Below, piece after piece: positions 49,913-57,490 of a stretch of 64,000 nt of DNA (position 1 is the first letter of the stretch; every line of letters begins with the position of its first letter). Source of the DNA: Streptomyces pseudovenezuelae (GTDB taxonomy: Bacteria > Actinomycetota > Actinomycetes > Streptomycetales > Streptomycetaceae). Both the position numbers and the translations under genes were made by a program. The stretch lies in assembly GCF_029892565.1 (NCBI RefSeq), contig NZ_JARXVH010000003.1:372001-436000 (forward strand), written 5' to 3'. The notes under the pieces were generated by a model. It was not told the DNA's origin. It searched no databases and saw only the letters and a program-made list of their open reading frames with translations.

Positions 49913-52507
49913 ATGCTGCACTTCGCTTGGCGCATGGCCGCCCACCGCATCACCTCCCTGCTCGCCGTGGCGTGCGCGGTGCTGGGCGGAGCCGCCCTCA
50001 TCACCACGACCGGCGTACTGGCCGAGTCGGGATTCAGCTCCCAGCTCCCGCCGGGCCGGCTCGGCGGCGCGAACGTCGTCGTCGCCGCCGACCAGGAGTT
50101 CCACTCCAGCGGCGAGATGCCGATCGCCCTCCCCGAACGCGCCACCGTCCCCGCCGAGTTGGTCGGCAGACTGGCCCAACTGCCGGGCGTCACCGCCGCC
50201 GTCGGCGACATCGGCTTCCCCACCGGACTCCTCGACTCCCACGGTACGGTCGTACCCGTCGACGACGACCCCACCTCCGCCGGCCACGGCTGGTCCTCCA
50301 CGAAGCTGCTCTCCCACCCCCAGGTCGAGGGCCACGCCCCGACCGGCTCGGGCGAGGTCGCGGTCGCCGCCGGGACGGGCGTCCGGGTCGGCGACCGTAT
50401 CGAGGTCATCGCCAACGGACGCGCCGCGACCCCCTACCGGGTCTCCGCGGTGGTCCAAGCGCCGGGCGCGGGCGTCTACTTCGCGGACGAGACGGCCGTA
50501 CGACTGTCCGGGCGCGGGAGTGAGGACAGCGGCGGGGCTACGACGACCGCGGACGGGACCGCCTCAGGTACCGCCACCTCCACCGACAAGACCGGCCCGC
50601 GTGCCGGCACCGTCGACCTCATCGGCCTGCGCACCAAACCCGGCACCGAGAAGTGGGTCGTCTCCGCCGTCCAGAACCGTCTCGAAGGCACCGGCCTCAA
50701 GGTCCTGACCGGCGCCGACCGCGGCGACGCGGTGGCCCCCGGCATCGGTTCCGCCCGCTCCCTCCTCATCCTCCTGTCCACCTCGCTCGCCGGCATCGTG
50801 CTGCTGATCACCGGCTTCGTCACGGCGGGCGCGCTGGGTGTGACGATCGCCGGACAGCGACGTGACCTCGCGCTGATGCGGGCGGTCGGGGCAACACCCA
50901 GGCAGATCAGGCGACTTGCGGCGGCGCAGTCGTCGGTCGTGGCGGCGGTGGCGCTGGTGCCCGGGGTGGGTCTCGGCTACGTACTCGCCGGCCAGTTCCG
51001 CACGATCCTGACCGCCCACGACGTACTGCCGGCCGAACTCCCCCTCACGGTGAGCCCGTTGCCGGCCCTCGCCACCCTCCTCCTCATGGGCGCGGCCGTG
51101 CAGGTCTCGGCCCGCTGCGCCGCCTGGCGCACCTCGCGAATGCCGGCCACCGAGGCCGTCGCCGAGTCGCGCGTCGAACCCCGCAAGCCGTCGAAGGCCC
51201 GCACGAGCGGCGGACTGGTGCTGATCCTGGGCGCGTTCACGCTGTCGGTGACACCGCTCTTCGCACGCACCGCGATCGGCGCCTCGACGACGTCCATGGC
51301 GGGCATCCTGGCCGCGATCGGCCTGGCCCTGGCCGGTCCCGCCCTGGTCAAGGGCATGGGCAACGCGATGGCGCGACGGCTGCGGCCGAGGGTCGCGGCG
51401 CCGACGTGGCTGGCGGTGGCGAACATACGCGGGTACGCGCAGCGGTTGTCCGGCGTGGTCAGCCCGCTGGCGATGGCGGTCGTGTTCGTGCTGACGTACA
51501 CCCTCGCGCAGACCACCGTCATGGCCGCCACCTCGGACGACACCCGTACCGGAACGCTGGCCCAGTACCGGGTGAGCGCGCCCGGTCTCGGCGGGTTGCC
51601 GACGGGGACCGCGGACGCGGTGCGGAAGGTGCCGGGGGTGCGGGCGGCGGCGGCCGTCGGGTCGACCACCGTGGTGGTGCAGTACAAGGAGTTCGGGAGC
51701 GCGCCGACCACCGAGGAGGCCGACGCGCAGATCCTCTCGCCGGGTGCGGCGGGTGTGATCGACCTCGGGGTGAAGGAAGGCGACCCGAACCGGCTCACCG
51801 GTGCCACGGTCGCCCTCAGCGACGAGGCCGCGCGCTCGTTCGGAGCCGGGGTGGGCGAACGGGTGCGGCTGGTGCTCGGGGACGGAACGCCGGTGCAGGC
51901 GAAGGTGGTTGCGGTGTACGACCGGGGACTCGGGTTCGGCCCGGTGGTGCTGTCCCGGGATCTCGCCGCCGGTCACACGTCCACGAACCTGGACCCGAGC
52001 GTCCTGGTACGCACAGACGGCAGCGCCGCCGCCGAACACCGGATCGCCCAACTCGTCGCCTCGCGGCCCGGGTTGACGTTCGCGCCCACCGATGGGGCGG
52101 ACACCGGTCAGGACACCCCGCCCCAGGTCTGGGTCAACCTCGCGGTGGTCGTCGTGCTCCTCGGCTATCTCCTCCTCAGCATCGCCAACAAGCTGGTCGC
52201 GGCAACGTCCCAGCGGCGCGGGGAGATTGGCGCACTACGCCTGGTCGGTACGACTCCGCGGCAGGTCCGCGCGATGATGCGCCGCGAGGCCGCGGTGATC
52301 GCCGCGACCGCGCTCGTCACGGGGTTGGTGCTGTCCGCGGTGCCGCTCGCGCTGCTGGGGCAGGGGTTCCTCGGGCGTCCTTGGCCGGCGGGTCCGGTGT
52401 GGTTGCTGCCGGCGATCGCGGCGACGGTGGTGGTGACCGCGTTCGTGACGATCGAGTTCCCGACGAGGCGGGCGCTGCGGACGCCGCCGGCGAGTGCGGT
52501 CAGGTGA
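49913..52507 (+). CDS. FtsX-like ABC transporter permease
   Basis: The 864-residue protein has a first membrane helix (ITSLLAVACAVLGGAALITTTGVL), a large outer domain, an FtsX bundle near residues 280-400 (LLILLSTSLAGIVLLITGFVTAGALGVTIAG and LMRAVGATPRQIRRLAAAQS), a second bundle in the middle, and a third near the C-terminus with GEIGALRLVGTTPRQVRAMMRREA. Two copies of the R(L/A)VGxTPRQ(I/V)R motif mark the duplicated FtsX units. It forms an exporter or envelope-sensing complex with the ATPase. Regulation by the divergent two-component system is inferred. Confidence 0.94.
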   Translation: MLHFAWRMAAHRITSLLAVACAVLGGAALITTTGVLAESGFSSQLPPGRLGGANVVVAADQEFHSSGEMPIALPERATVPAELVGRLAQLPGVTAAVGDIGFPTGLLDSHGTVVPVDDDPTSAGHGWSSTKLLSHPQVEGHAPTGSGEVAVAAGTGVRVGDRIEVIANGRAATPYRVSAVVQAPGAGVYFADETAVRLSGRGSEDSGGATTTADGTASGTATSTDKTGPRAGTVDLIGLRTKPGTEKWVVSAVQNRLEGTGLKVLTGADRGDAVAPGIGSARSLLILLSTSLAGIVLLITGFVTAGALGVTIAGQRRDLALMRAVGATPRQIRRLAAAQSSVVAAVALVPGVGLGYVLAGQFRTILTAHDVLPAELPLTVSPLPALATLLLMGAAVQVSARCAAWRTSRMPATEAVAESRVEPRKPSKARTSGGLVLILGAFTLSVTPLFARTAIGASTTSMAGILAAIGLALAGPALVKGMGNAMARRLRPRVAAPTWLAVANIRGYAQRLSGVVSPLAMAVVFVLTYTLAQTTVMAATSDDTRTGTLAQYRVSAPGLGGLPTGTADAVRKVPGVRAAAAVGSTTVVVQYKEFGSAPTTEEADAQILSPGAAGVIDLGVKEGDPNRLTGATVALSDEAARSFGAGVGERVRLVLGDGTPVQAKVVAVYDRGLGFGPVVLSRDLAAGHTSTNLDPSVLVRTDGSAAAEHRIAQLVASRPGLTFAPTDGADTGQDTPPQVWVNLAVVVVLLGYLLLSIANKLVAATSQRRGEIGALRLVGTTPRQVRAMMRREAAVIAATALVTGLVLSAVPLALLGQGFLGRPWPAGPVWLLPAIAATVVVTAFVTIEFPTRRALRTPPASAVR

Positions 52508-52529
52508 GGACGGATGGAGGCAGGGCGGT

Positions 52530-52574
52530 GTGGCGCCGGCACCGAGCCTTGGGCGTGGCGCCGGCACCGGGCCT
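52530..52574 (+). repeat. 20-bp direct repeat upstream of the chitinase
   Basis: A 20-base unit containing GGCGCCGGCACCG occurs at 52530-52549 and 52555-52574 with one mismatch and a 25-bp period. It lies 106-150 bp before the chitinase start, after the permease stop. It could be a regulatory direct repeat or part of a terminator. Confidence 0.45.
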
Positions 52575-52610
52575 GATGACGGCAAATAGGTCCGGTGATG
52601 GTAAAGAACC

Positions 52611-52639
52611 TTGACAGTCAATTGGTCTAGTCCAACGAT
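52611..52639 (+). promoter_or_regulatory. Chitinase promoter overlapped by a DasR-like operator
   Basis: TTGACA at 52611-52616 is a good -35, and AACGAT at 52634-52639 is a possible -10 after 17 bases. Between and overlapping them, TTGGTCTAGTCCAA at 52622-52635 is an imperfect palindrome close to the DasR operator of Streptomyces (consensus core TGGTCTAGACCA). DasR is the GntR-type repressor of chitin and N-acetylglucosamine genes, so induction by chitin products is expected. Confidence 0.65.
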
Positions 52640-52680
52640 GGGCGCTGCCCGTCTCCACCCCGTCCTCCTCGGGAGCGCCA

Positions 52681-53778
52681 ATGAGAAGACAGCGTCCGCT
52701 ACTTAGAGCACTTCGAGTCCGTGCTCTTCTCTCCTGCACCGCCGTCACCGCCCTGTCCGCCGGACTCGTCGCGCTGGGCGGTGGCGGGGCGACGGCCGCC
52801 CAGCAGACGCCCGCGCACTCCGGACACCCCACGCATCACGTGAAGCCGATGCCGGCGCATGTGGCGGCGCCGTACTTCGAGGCGTGGACCGGCGAGAGCC
52901 CCGCCGCGCTGGCCGCCGCGTCCCACAACAAGTACCTGACGATGGCCTTCCTCCAGACGGACGCGGCGGGCTCGTGCAACACCTACTGGAACGGCGACAC
53001 CAAACTCCCGCTCACGAAGGCCTCGTTCGGCGCCGACATCGCGAAGATCCAGGCTCGCGGCGGCAACGTCATCCCGTCCTTCGGCGGTTACGCGGCCGAC
53101 ACGACGAACACCGAACTGGCCGACAGTTGCACGAGCGTCGACGCCATCGCGAAGGTCTACGAGGGCCTGGTGACGACGTACGGGATCAGCCGGATCGACC
53201 TCGACATCGAGGCCGACTCCATCAACAACACGGCCGGGATCGACCGGCGCAACAAGGCCATCGCGCAGGTGCAGCGCTGGTCCGAACGCACGGGCCACCG
53301 CGTCCAGTTCTCGTACACCCTCCCGTCCTTCACCAACGGCCTCGCGCCCAACGGCGTCGCTCTTCTCCAGAACGCCGTCGACAACGGCGCCCGCGTGGAC
53401 GTCGTCAACATCATGACCTTCGACTACTGGGACGGCCTCGTGCACGACATGGCCGCCGACACCAAGACGGCGGCGGCCGGGCTGCACGCCCAACTCGCCG
53501 CCCTCTACCCGAAGAAGAGTTCGTCCCGCCTGTGGCACATGATCGGCGTCACCGAGATGCCCGGCATCGACGACTTCGGCCCCGAGGAGACCTTCACCAC
53601 GCAGGACGCCGTCAAGGTCGAGCGCTGGGCCGAGGCCAAGGGCATCAACACCCTTTCCTTCTGGGCCCTCCAGCGTGACAACGGCGGCTGCGTGGGGACG
53701 AAGGGCGCCAACGCCTGCTCCGGCATCGCCCAGGACCTCTACTACTTCAGCCACACCTTCGCCCGCTTCACGGACTGA
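52681..53778 (+). CDS. Secreted GH18 chitinase
   Basis: The 365-residue protein has a basic, long signal peptide (LLSCTAVTALSAGLVALGGG then ATAAQQ). The mature part is a GH18 (beta/alpha)8 domain: APYFEAWTGESPAALAAAS, GNVIPSFGGYAA, ISRIDLDIEADS, VNIMTFDYWDG and ERWAEAKGINTLSFWALQRD. The catalytic DxxDxDxE motif reads SRIDLDIE, so the first Asp is Ser while the two later Asp and the Glu are kept. It carries no visible chitin-binding domain. Substrate-assisted cleavage should still be possible. A DasR-like operator lies upstream. Its 3' end overlaps the convergent DUF4328 gene by 11 bp. Confidence 0.9.
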   Translation: MRRQRPLLRALRVRALLSCTAVTALSAGLVALGGGGATAAQQTPAHSGHPTHHVKPMPAHVAAPYFEAWTGESPAALAAASHNKYLTMAFLQTDAAGSCNTYWNGDTKLPLTKASFGADIAKIQARGGNVIPSFGGYAADTTNTELADSCTSVDAIAKVYEGLVTTYGISRIDLDIEADSINNTAGIDRRNKAIAQVQRWSERTGHRVQFSYTLPSFTNGLAPNGVALLQNAVDNGARVDVVNIMTFDYWDGLVHDMAADTKTAAAGLHAQLAALYPKKSSSRLWHMIGVTEMPGIDDFGPEETFTTQDAVKVERWAEAKGINTLSFWALQRDNGGCVGTKGANACSGIAQDLYYFSHTFARFTD

Positions 53779-54460
53779 CGGGCCCGCCAACCTCCATCCG
53801 CCTCTCCTGCGCGGCGGTGACCGCACGCACCACGAAGATCGCGGCCACCGCCGCACCGACGACGGCGAGGTCGGAGGCGAGGAGCGGCCACACCTCGCTG
53901 TAGGCACGGGCGATGACCTCGTCCGTGGAGTCGGAGTACACAAGCCCCACCCCACTGAACAACCCGACGAGCCACAGCCCCCACCACACGTTCACGACCC
54001 AGGGCAGCCGCTCGCCGGGCGCGCTTTTCTGATGGACGTCGGCGATCAGGCCGCGGGGTATCCACAGGTTGGCGATGGGGACGATCCAACTGGCGTAGAC
54101 CCAGATGCCGGCGTAGTGGGGCGGGGTACCGGACAGAAGGCGGGCGTTCTCCCGCATCCGGTTCAACCAGCTGAGAAAGGCGAGCACACAGACGACGACC
54201 GCGAACCCGCCGACCGAGGACACCAGGTGATACGAGTCCTCCAACGAGGTCAGCGTCCGATGCACACCCTCACCTTGATCCGGCGGCCCGGACGCCGGCT
54301 CCCCGGCAACCGCAAGCCTGACGTGCCACACCGCCCGAGCGACCCAGGCGACACCGGCCAGGGCGAGGGCGAGGGTGGCGTACAGAGCAACGCCGCGGAC
54401 GGGGCGTAGGTGGGGTAGAGGGGCGGGATCTGCCTGGGGGGATGTCTGATGATCGTTCAC
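53768..54460 (-). CDS. DUF4328 domain-containing membrane protein
   Basis: The GTG at 54460 with a GAGGATGA site gives 230 residues. Four membrane helices are visible, including VALYATLALALAGVAWVARAVWHV and GFAVVVCVLAFLSWLNRMREN. The signature ASWIVPIANLWIPRGLIADVHQKS and NVWWGLWLVG match DUF4328, a family of unknown function common in actinobacteria. It converges on the chitinase gene. Confidence 0.85.
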   Translation of the reverse strand: MNDHQTSPQADPAPLPHLRPVRGVALYATLALALAGVAWVARAVWHVRLAVAGEPASGPPDQGEGVHRTLTSLEDSYHLVSSVGGFAVVVCVLAFLSWLNRMRENARLLSGTPPHYAGIWVYASWIVPIANLWIPRGLIADVHQKSAPGERLPWVVNVWWGLWLVGLFSGVGLVYSDSTDEVIARAYSEVWPLLASDLAVVGAAVAAIFVVRAVTAAQERRMEVGGPVSP

Positions 54461-54532
54461 CGGGTCATCCTCGCGGATACCGGCCGACGAGGGCCAGGGG
54501 CGCCCGCGCTCACCACCCGGCATGATCCGTCC

Positions 54533-54847
54533 ATGGACGAGTACAACTGGCCAACGCGCCCCGACGTGCCGGGGCAGTCGCCGGAGGAAGTCTGGACGGC
54601 GACGCGTGCGGTTCTCCCGCCTGGCGCCGCCGTCGCAGGAGAGGTGATCGGACGTCAGCCCTTCGGCGTCTTCATCCGCGTCGACGGAGTTCCGAACGCC
54701 GTGGCGCTCGCCGAGATCGATGCCATGCCCGACGGGATGGGACTGCCGGTCCTCGGGACGCAGGTCCGCGGCGAGGTCATCGACCACGTTGAGTACAACC
54801 ACCAGTTGAGAGTTCGGCTGCACTGGTCAGGGGCGCCGCTTGAGTAG
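54533..54847 (+). CDS. Small S1/OB-fold-like protein of unknown function
   Basis: The ATG at 54533 gives 104 residues. A region GAAVAGEVIGRQPFGVFIRVDG followed by LGTQVRGEVIDHVEYNHQLRVRL has the spacing and residues of an S1-like RNA-binding barrel (G-x-V-x-G-V-F-V). The N-terminus contains a Trp/Pro-rich stretch (YNWPTRPDVPGQ). It has no membrane helix. Possibly a nucleic-acid binder; no named family is certain. Confidence 0.65.
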   Translation: MDEYNWPTRPDVPGQSPEEVWTATRAVLPPGAAVAGEVIGRQPFGVFIRVDGVPNAVALAEIDAMPDGMGLPVLGTQVRGEVIDHVEYNHQLRVRLHWSGAPLE

Positions 54848-55009
54848 CACTGGGGTTATTGTGCGGCGCATGCGCATGACCCCGTCCCCTGACGACGTCG
54901 ACAGCAGGGAACCCGGAGTCGGCTCTACCGCGACATGCCAGGTCTGAGGGACCCCAGCGGTTGAAAGAAGGGGTGGGCCCTGCCGACCGCGGTCGGCAAA
55001 GATGGAGCC

Positions 55010-55303
55010 GTGGTCTACGTCAACGTTCAAGGTGGCGCCGCAGACGGGCCGTATCCCTGTCCCTGCTGTGGCTTCGTCACCCTCGCCGAGCGCGGGATGT
55101 ATGAGCTCTGCCCAGTCTGTTTCTGGGAGGACGACGGCCAGGACGATCACGACGCGGATGAGGCCCGGGGCGGGCCGAACCGCGGTGTAAGCCTCAGCGA
55201 GGCTCGTCGGAACTTCCAGGAGATCGGCGCGTCCGACGAGCGACGCATTCCGCTCGTGCGTGCCCCGCTCCCGCACGAGCACCCCGGCAGCGGCACACGG
55301 TAG
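55010..55303 (+). CDS. CPCC family cysteine-rich protein
   Basis: A GTG at 55010 gives 97 residues. Cysteine pairs PYPCPCCGF and LCPVCFWEDDGQDD mark the CPCC family, small proteins with a likely zinc ribbon. The acidic DDGQDDHDADEARGG and helix VSLSEARRNFQEIGA are also typical. Members often sit near immunity or toxin-related genes. Function is unknown. Confidence 0.85.
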   Translation: MVYVNVQGGAADGPYPCPCCGFVTLAERGMYELCPVCFWEDDGQDDHDADEARGGPNRGVSLSEARRNFQEIGASDERRIPLVRAPLPHEHPGSGTR

Positions 55304-55363
55304 GAACGGGTGCCGTTCATACCCACCCTGACATCCGAAGGCGGAGATCGCGGTTGCCCAAGC

Positions 55364-55693
55364 TCAGGGCGACGGCGTAAAGCCCGCCGACAGGTCGAGG
55401 TGGAACGGGGAGCCCGGCTCTGTCGGGGTCCAGCCCTCGCGGAGGGCGAGTTGGACGGCTTGGGTGACGTCGGACGGGAGTACGGGCTTGGCCTCGCGGC
55501 CGAACCAGTTGCTCGCGTGCGGGTGGTTGGTGGTGACCACGAGGATCGACCCGCCTTCGTCCGCGTGCTCGACCGCGAACGTGCACGGCGTCCACGCCAG
55601 CGCCTGGAAGTAGGTCGGTCTACGTCGTAGCCGCCATCGGTAGGCCGTGCCTTCCACGACGATCCGCCGTGCGCCCTTGCGGCCCAGTGCCAT
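55364..55693 (-). CDS. Small hypothetical protein
   Basis: An ATG at 55693 gives 109 residues, beginning MALGRKGARRIVVEGTAYRW. It has conserved-looking segments with a tryptophan- and basic-rich start, CTFAVEHADEGGSILVVTTN, HASNWFGREAKPVLPSDVTQAVQLALREGWTP (in pieces). Similar proteins with this pattern are known from actinobacteria without function. No signal or membrane segment is seen. Confidence 0.7.
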   Translation of the reverse strand: MALGRKGARRIVVEGTAYRWRLRRRPTYFQALAWTPCTFAVEHADEGGSILVVTTNHPHASNWFGREAKPVLPSDVTQAVQLALREGWTPTEPGSPFHLDLSAGFTPSP

Positions 55694-55726
55694 GGCTCCC
55701 CCTTGGCCTCCACGCTGTGCTCATCG

Positions 55727-56998
55727 TCATGGTGCGGAGGTCCAACATGCTGACACGTAAGCCGGAGGTTCCTCGACGAAGGGTTCGGCGGCACCGATCT
55801 GGCGGGTGCTGCGAGGCGCGTTGGGGTTGTAGGGCGGCCAGCCCGGGTTGCCGTGTGCGGCGAAGGCCGACCATGCGCCGGTCAAGGAGTCCTTGGCGGC
55901 GAGGTTTGCCGGGGTGGCGATGTTCGCGGACGTGAGTTGGTCGAAGGCGTAGAGGCGTTCGGAGCCGTAGAAGGCGCCGTATTGGGGGCCCAGGGGTTCG
56001 GCGGCGAAGAGGTAGGTGTGGGCTGTGCCGCCTGCGGTGGTCTGGAGTTGGGCGAGGCGCGTTGCGCGGCGGCGGTAGACGGCGTCGCTGAGGAAGCGGC
56101 TTCGTAGGTCCGAGAGTTCGACGGAGAGGTCTTCGGTACCTGCTGTGGTGCTCGGTGGTCGGTGAGTTCTGTACGCCGCCAACAGAGCGCTTGGGTCTTG
56201 TACGCCCGCCAGTTCCATCTCGGACAGGAGGGCCGCCTCGTCTGCCGGGTGGCGGTACGACTCGCTGGCGTAGATGTACTGGAAGGTGCGGAACTCGTCG
56301 CGGTTGGCGCCGATCAGGAGGGGGATGTCGGACGCGGCGCCCGCGGCGATGGCCTCGGCCGGGTCCTCGGTGATCACCGTTCCGTCGTGTACGAGGCCCC
56401 AGGCGCGGCCACCGGGCAGGTTGCGGACGCCGAAGTCGTGGTTGATCACGGTGTCTTGGGCGGCGAGGATGCGGTCGAGGGGAGCGGACTGGAGCTCGGT
56501 CAGGTCCTTGACGCCGACCTCCGTCAGGAGGGCCTCGGTGAGGGACGCGGCGAGGTCGGGTGGGTAGAGGCGGCCGATGCTGCCGCTGTGCAGGATCGCC
56601 TTGTGGAAGGTGCCCCGGGCGGCGGGGTGTGTCAGCAGGGCGCCGATCGAGAAGGCGCCCGCCGAGTGGCCGGCGACGGTGACGTTGGCCGGGTCGCCGC
56701 CGAACGAGGCGATGTTGTCGTGGATCCAGCGCAGCGCGGCGGTCTGGTCCTGGAGGCCGAGGTTGGCGCTGTCCGCCCAGCGGTCCGCGTCCGGGCCGGC
56801 GGGGAACAGCCAACCGAGCGCGCCCACACGGTAGTTGGGAGCCACCACTACCGCGCCGGTCAGGCGGGAGAGTGCGGCGCCGTCGGTCAACGGAGGTGAG
56901 GCGGTGCCCAGTTCGAAGCCGCCGCCGTAGATCCACACCAGAACCGGTCGGTGGCCGTCGCCGTGCAGTTCGGGTGTCCACACGTTCAGATACAGGCA
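55727..56998 (-). pseudogene. 5'-truncated type-B carboxylesterase
   Basis: The frame keeps about 424 residues of a type-B carboxylesterase: CLYLNVWTPE, the oxyanion VWIYGGGF, the nucleophile elbow GHSAGA, and IGANRDEFRTFQYIYASE. Intact family members have about 90 more residues before CLYLN, including the usual SED just ahead. Here that part is replaced by unrelated codons (SPRG) at 56999 and beyond. The reading frame remains open further upstream but encodes no esterase sequence. The catalytic residues survive, but the protein probably cannot fold. The loss coincides with a truncated divergent LysR gene. Confidence 0.75.
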
Positions 56999-57008
56999 TC
57001 CCCTCGGC

Positions 57009-57400
57009 GAGGAACCGGTCCTCGCCGTGCTCCCGGCGGACCACCCGCTCACCGAGCGCGCGTCCGTGACCTGGCCCAACAGCCCTTCGTGGCCTTCACC
57101 CCCTCCAGCAGCGTGCGCCGCCTCACCGACCTCTCCTTCGACCAGGCCGGTGTCCGTCCCACGAACGTCATCGAGACCCGCGAGGTGGGCACGGCGGCAG
57201 GCATGATCTCCGCCGGCCTCGGCGTCAGCGCCGTCCCCCGCCTGGTGCTGCCCCTGATGTCCTTCGGCCACCTGACGACCCGCCCGCTGAACTCCCCCGG
57301 CACGGTACGGAAGTTGGCGGTCTACACACCCCGCACGCCCGTACTGCCCCCGGCCTCGGCCTACTTCCTCCACCGGCTGCTGCAAACGCCGGGTGATGCG
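57009..57400 (+). pseudogene. 5'-truncated, frameshifted LysR effector domain
   Basis: Starting near 57009, EEPVLAVLPADHPLTERASV is the effector-domain segment of a LysR regulator. At about 57065-57075 the similarity moves to another frame (QQPFVAFTPSSSVRRL), consistent with a small deletion. The later sequence runs GVRPTNVIETREVGTAAGMISAGLGVSAVPRLVLPL and APYRTPVLPP-like RTPVLPPASAYFLHRLLQ (in pieces). The DNA-binding half is missing. The frame continues without stop into the antisense of the next gene, so the 3' end may also be damaged. It was probably the regulator of the divergent esterase. Confidence 0.75.
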
Positions 57401-57416
57401 CTGTCCCCGGAAGACA

Positions 57417-57456
57417 TGCAGCAGGGGCGCCCCCATTGGGAGACGCCCCTGCTGCA
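57417..57456. terminator. Strong hairpin terminator between LysR remnant and secreted protein gene
   Basis: A perfect 13-bp stem (57417-57429 with 57444-57456) with a 14-base loop. It lies 34 bp past the stop of the leftward secreted protein gene and can stop transcription from both directions. Confidence 0.82.
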
Positions 57457-57490
57457 CAGCGCAACAACCTCTACGGCCTACCCGTACACA

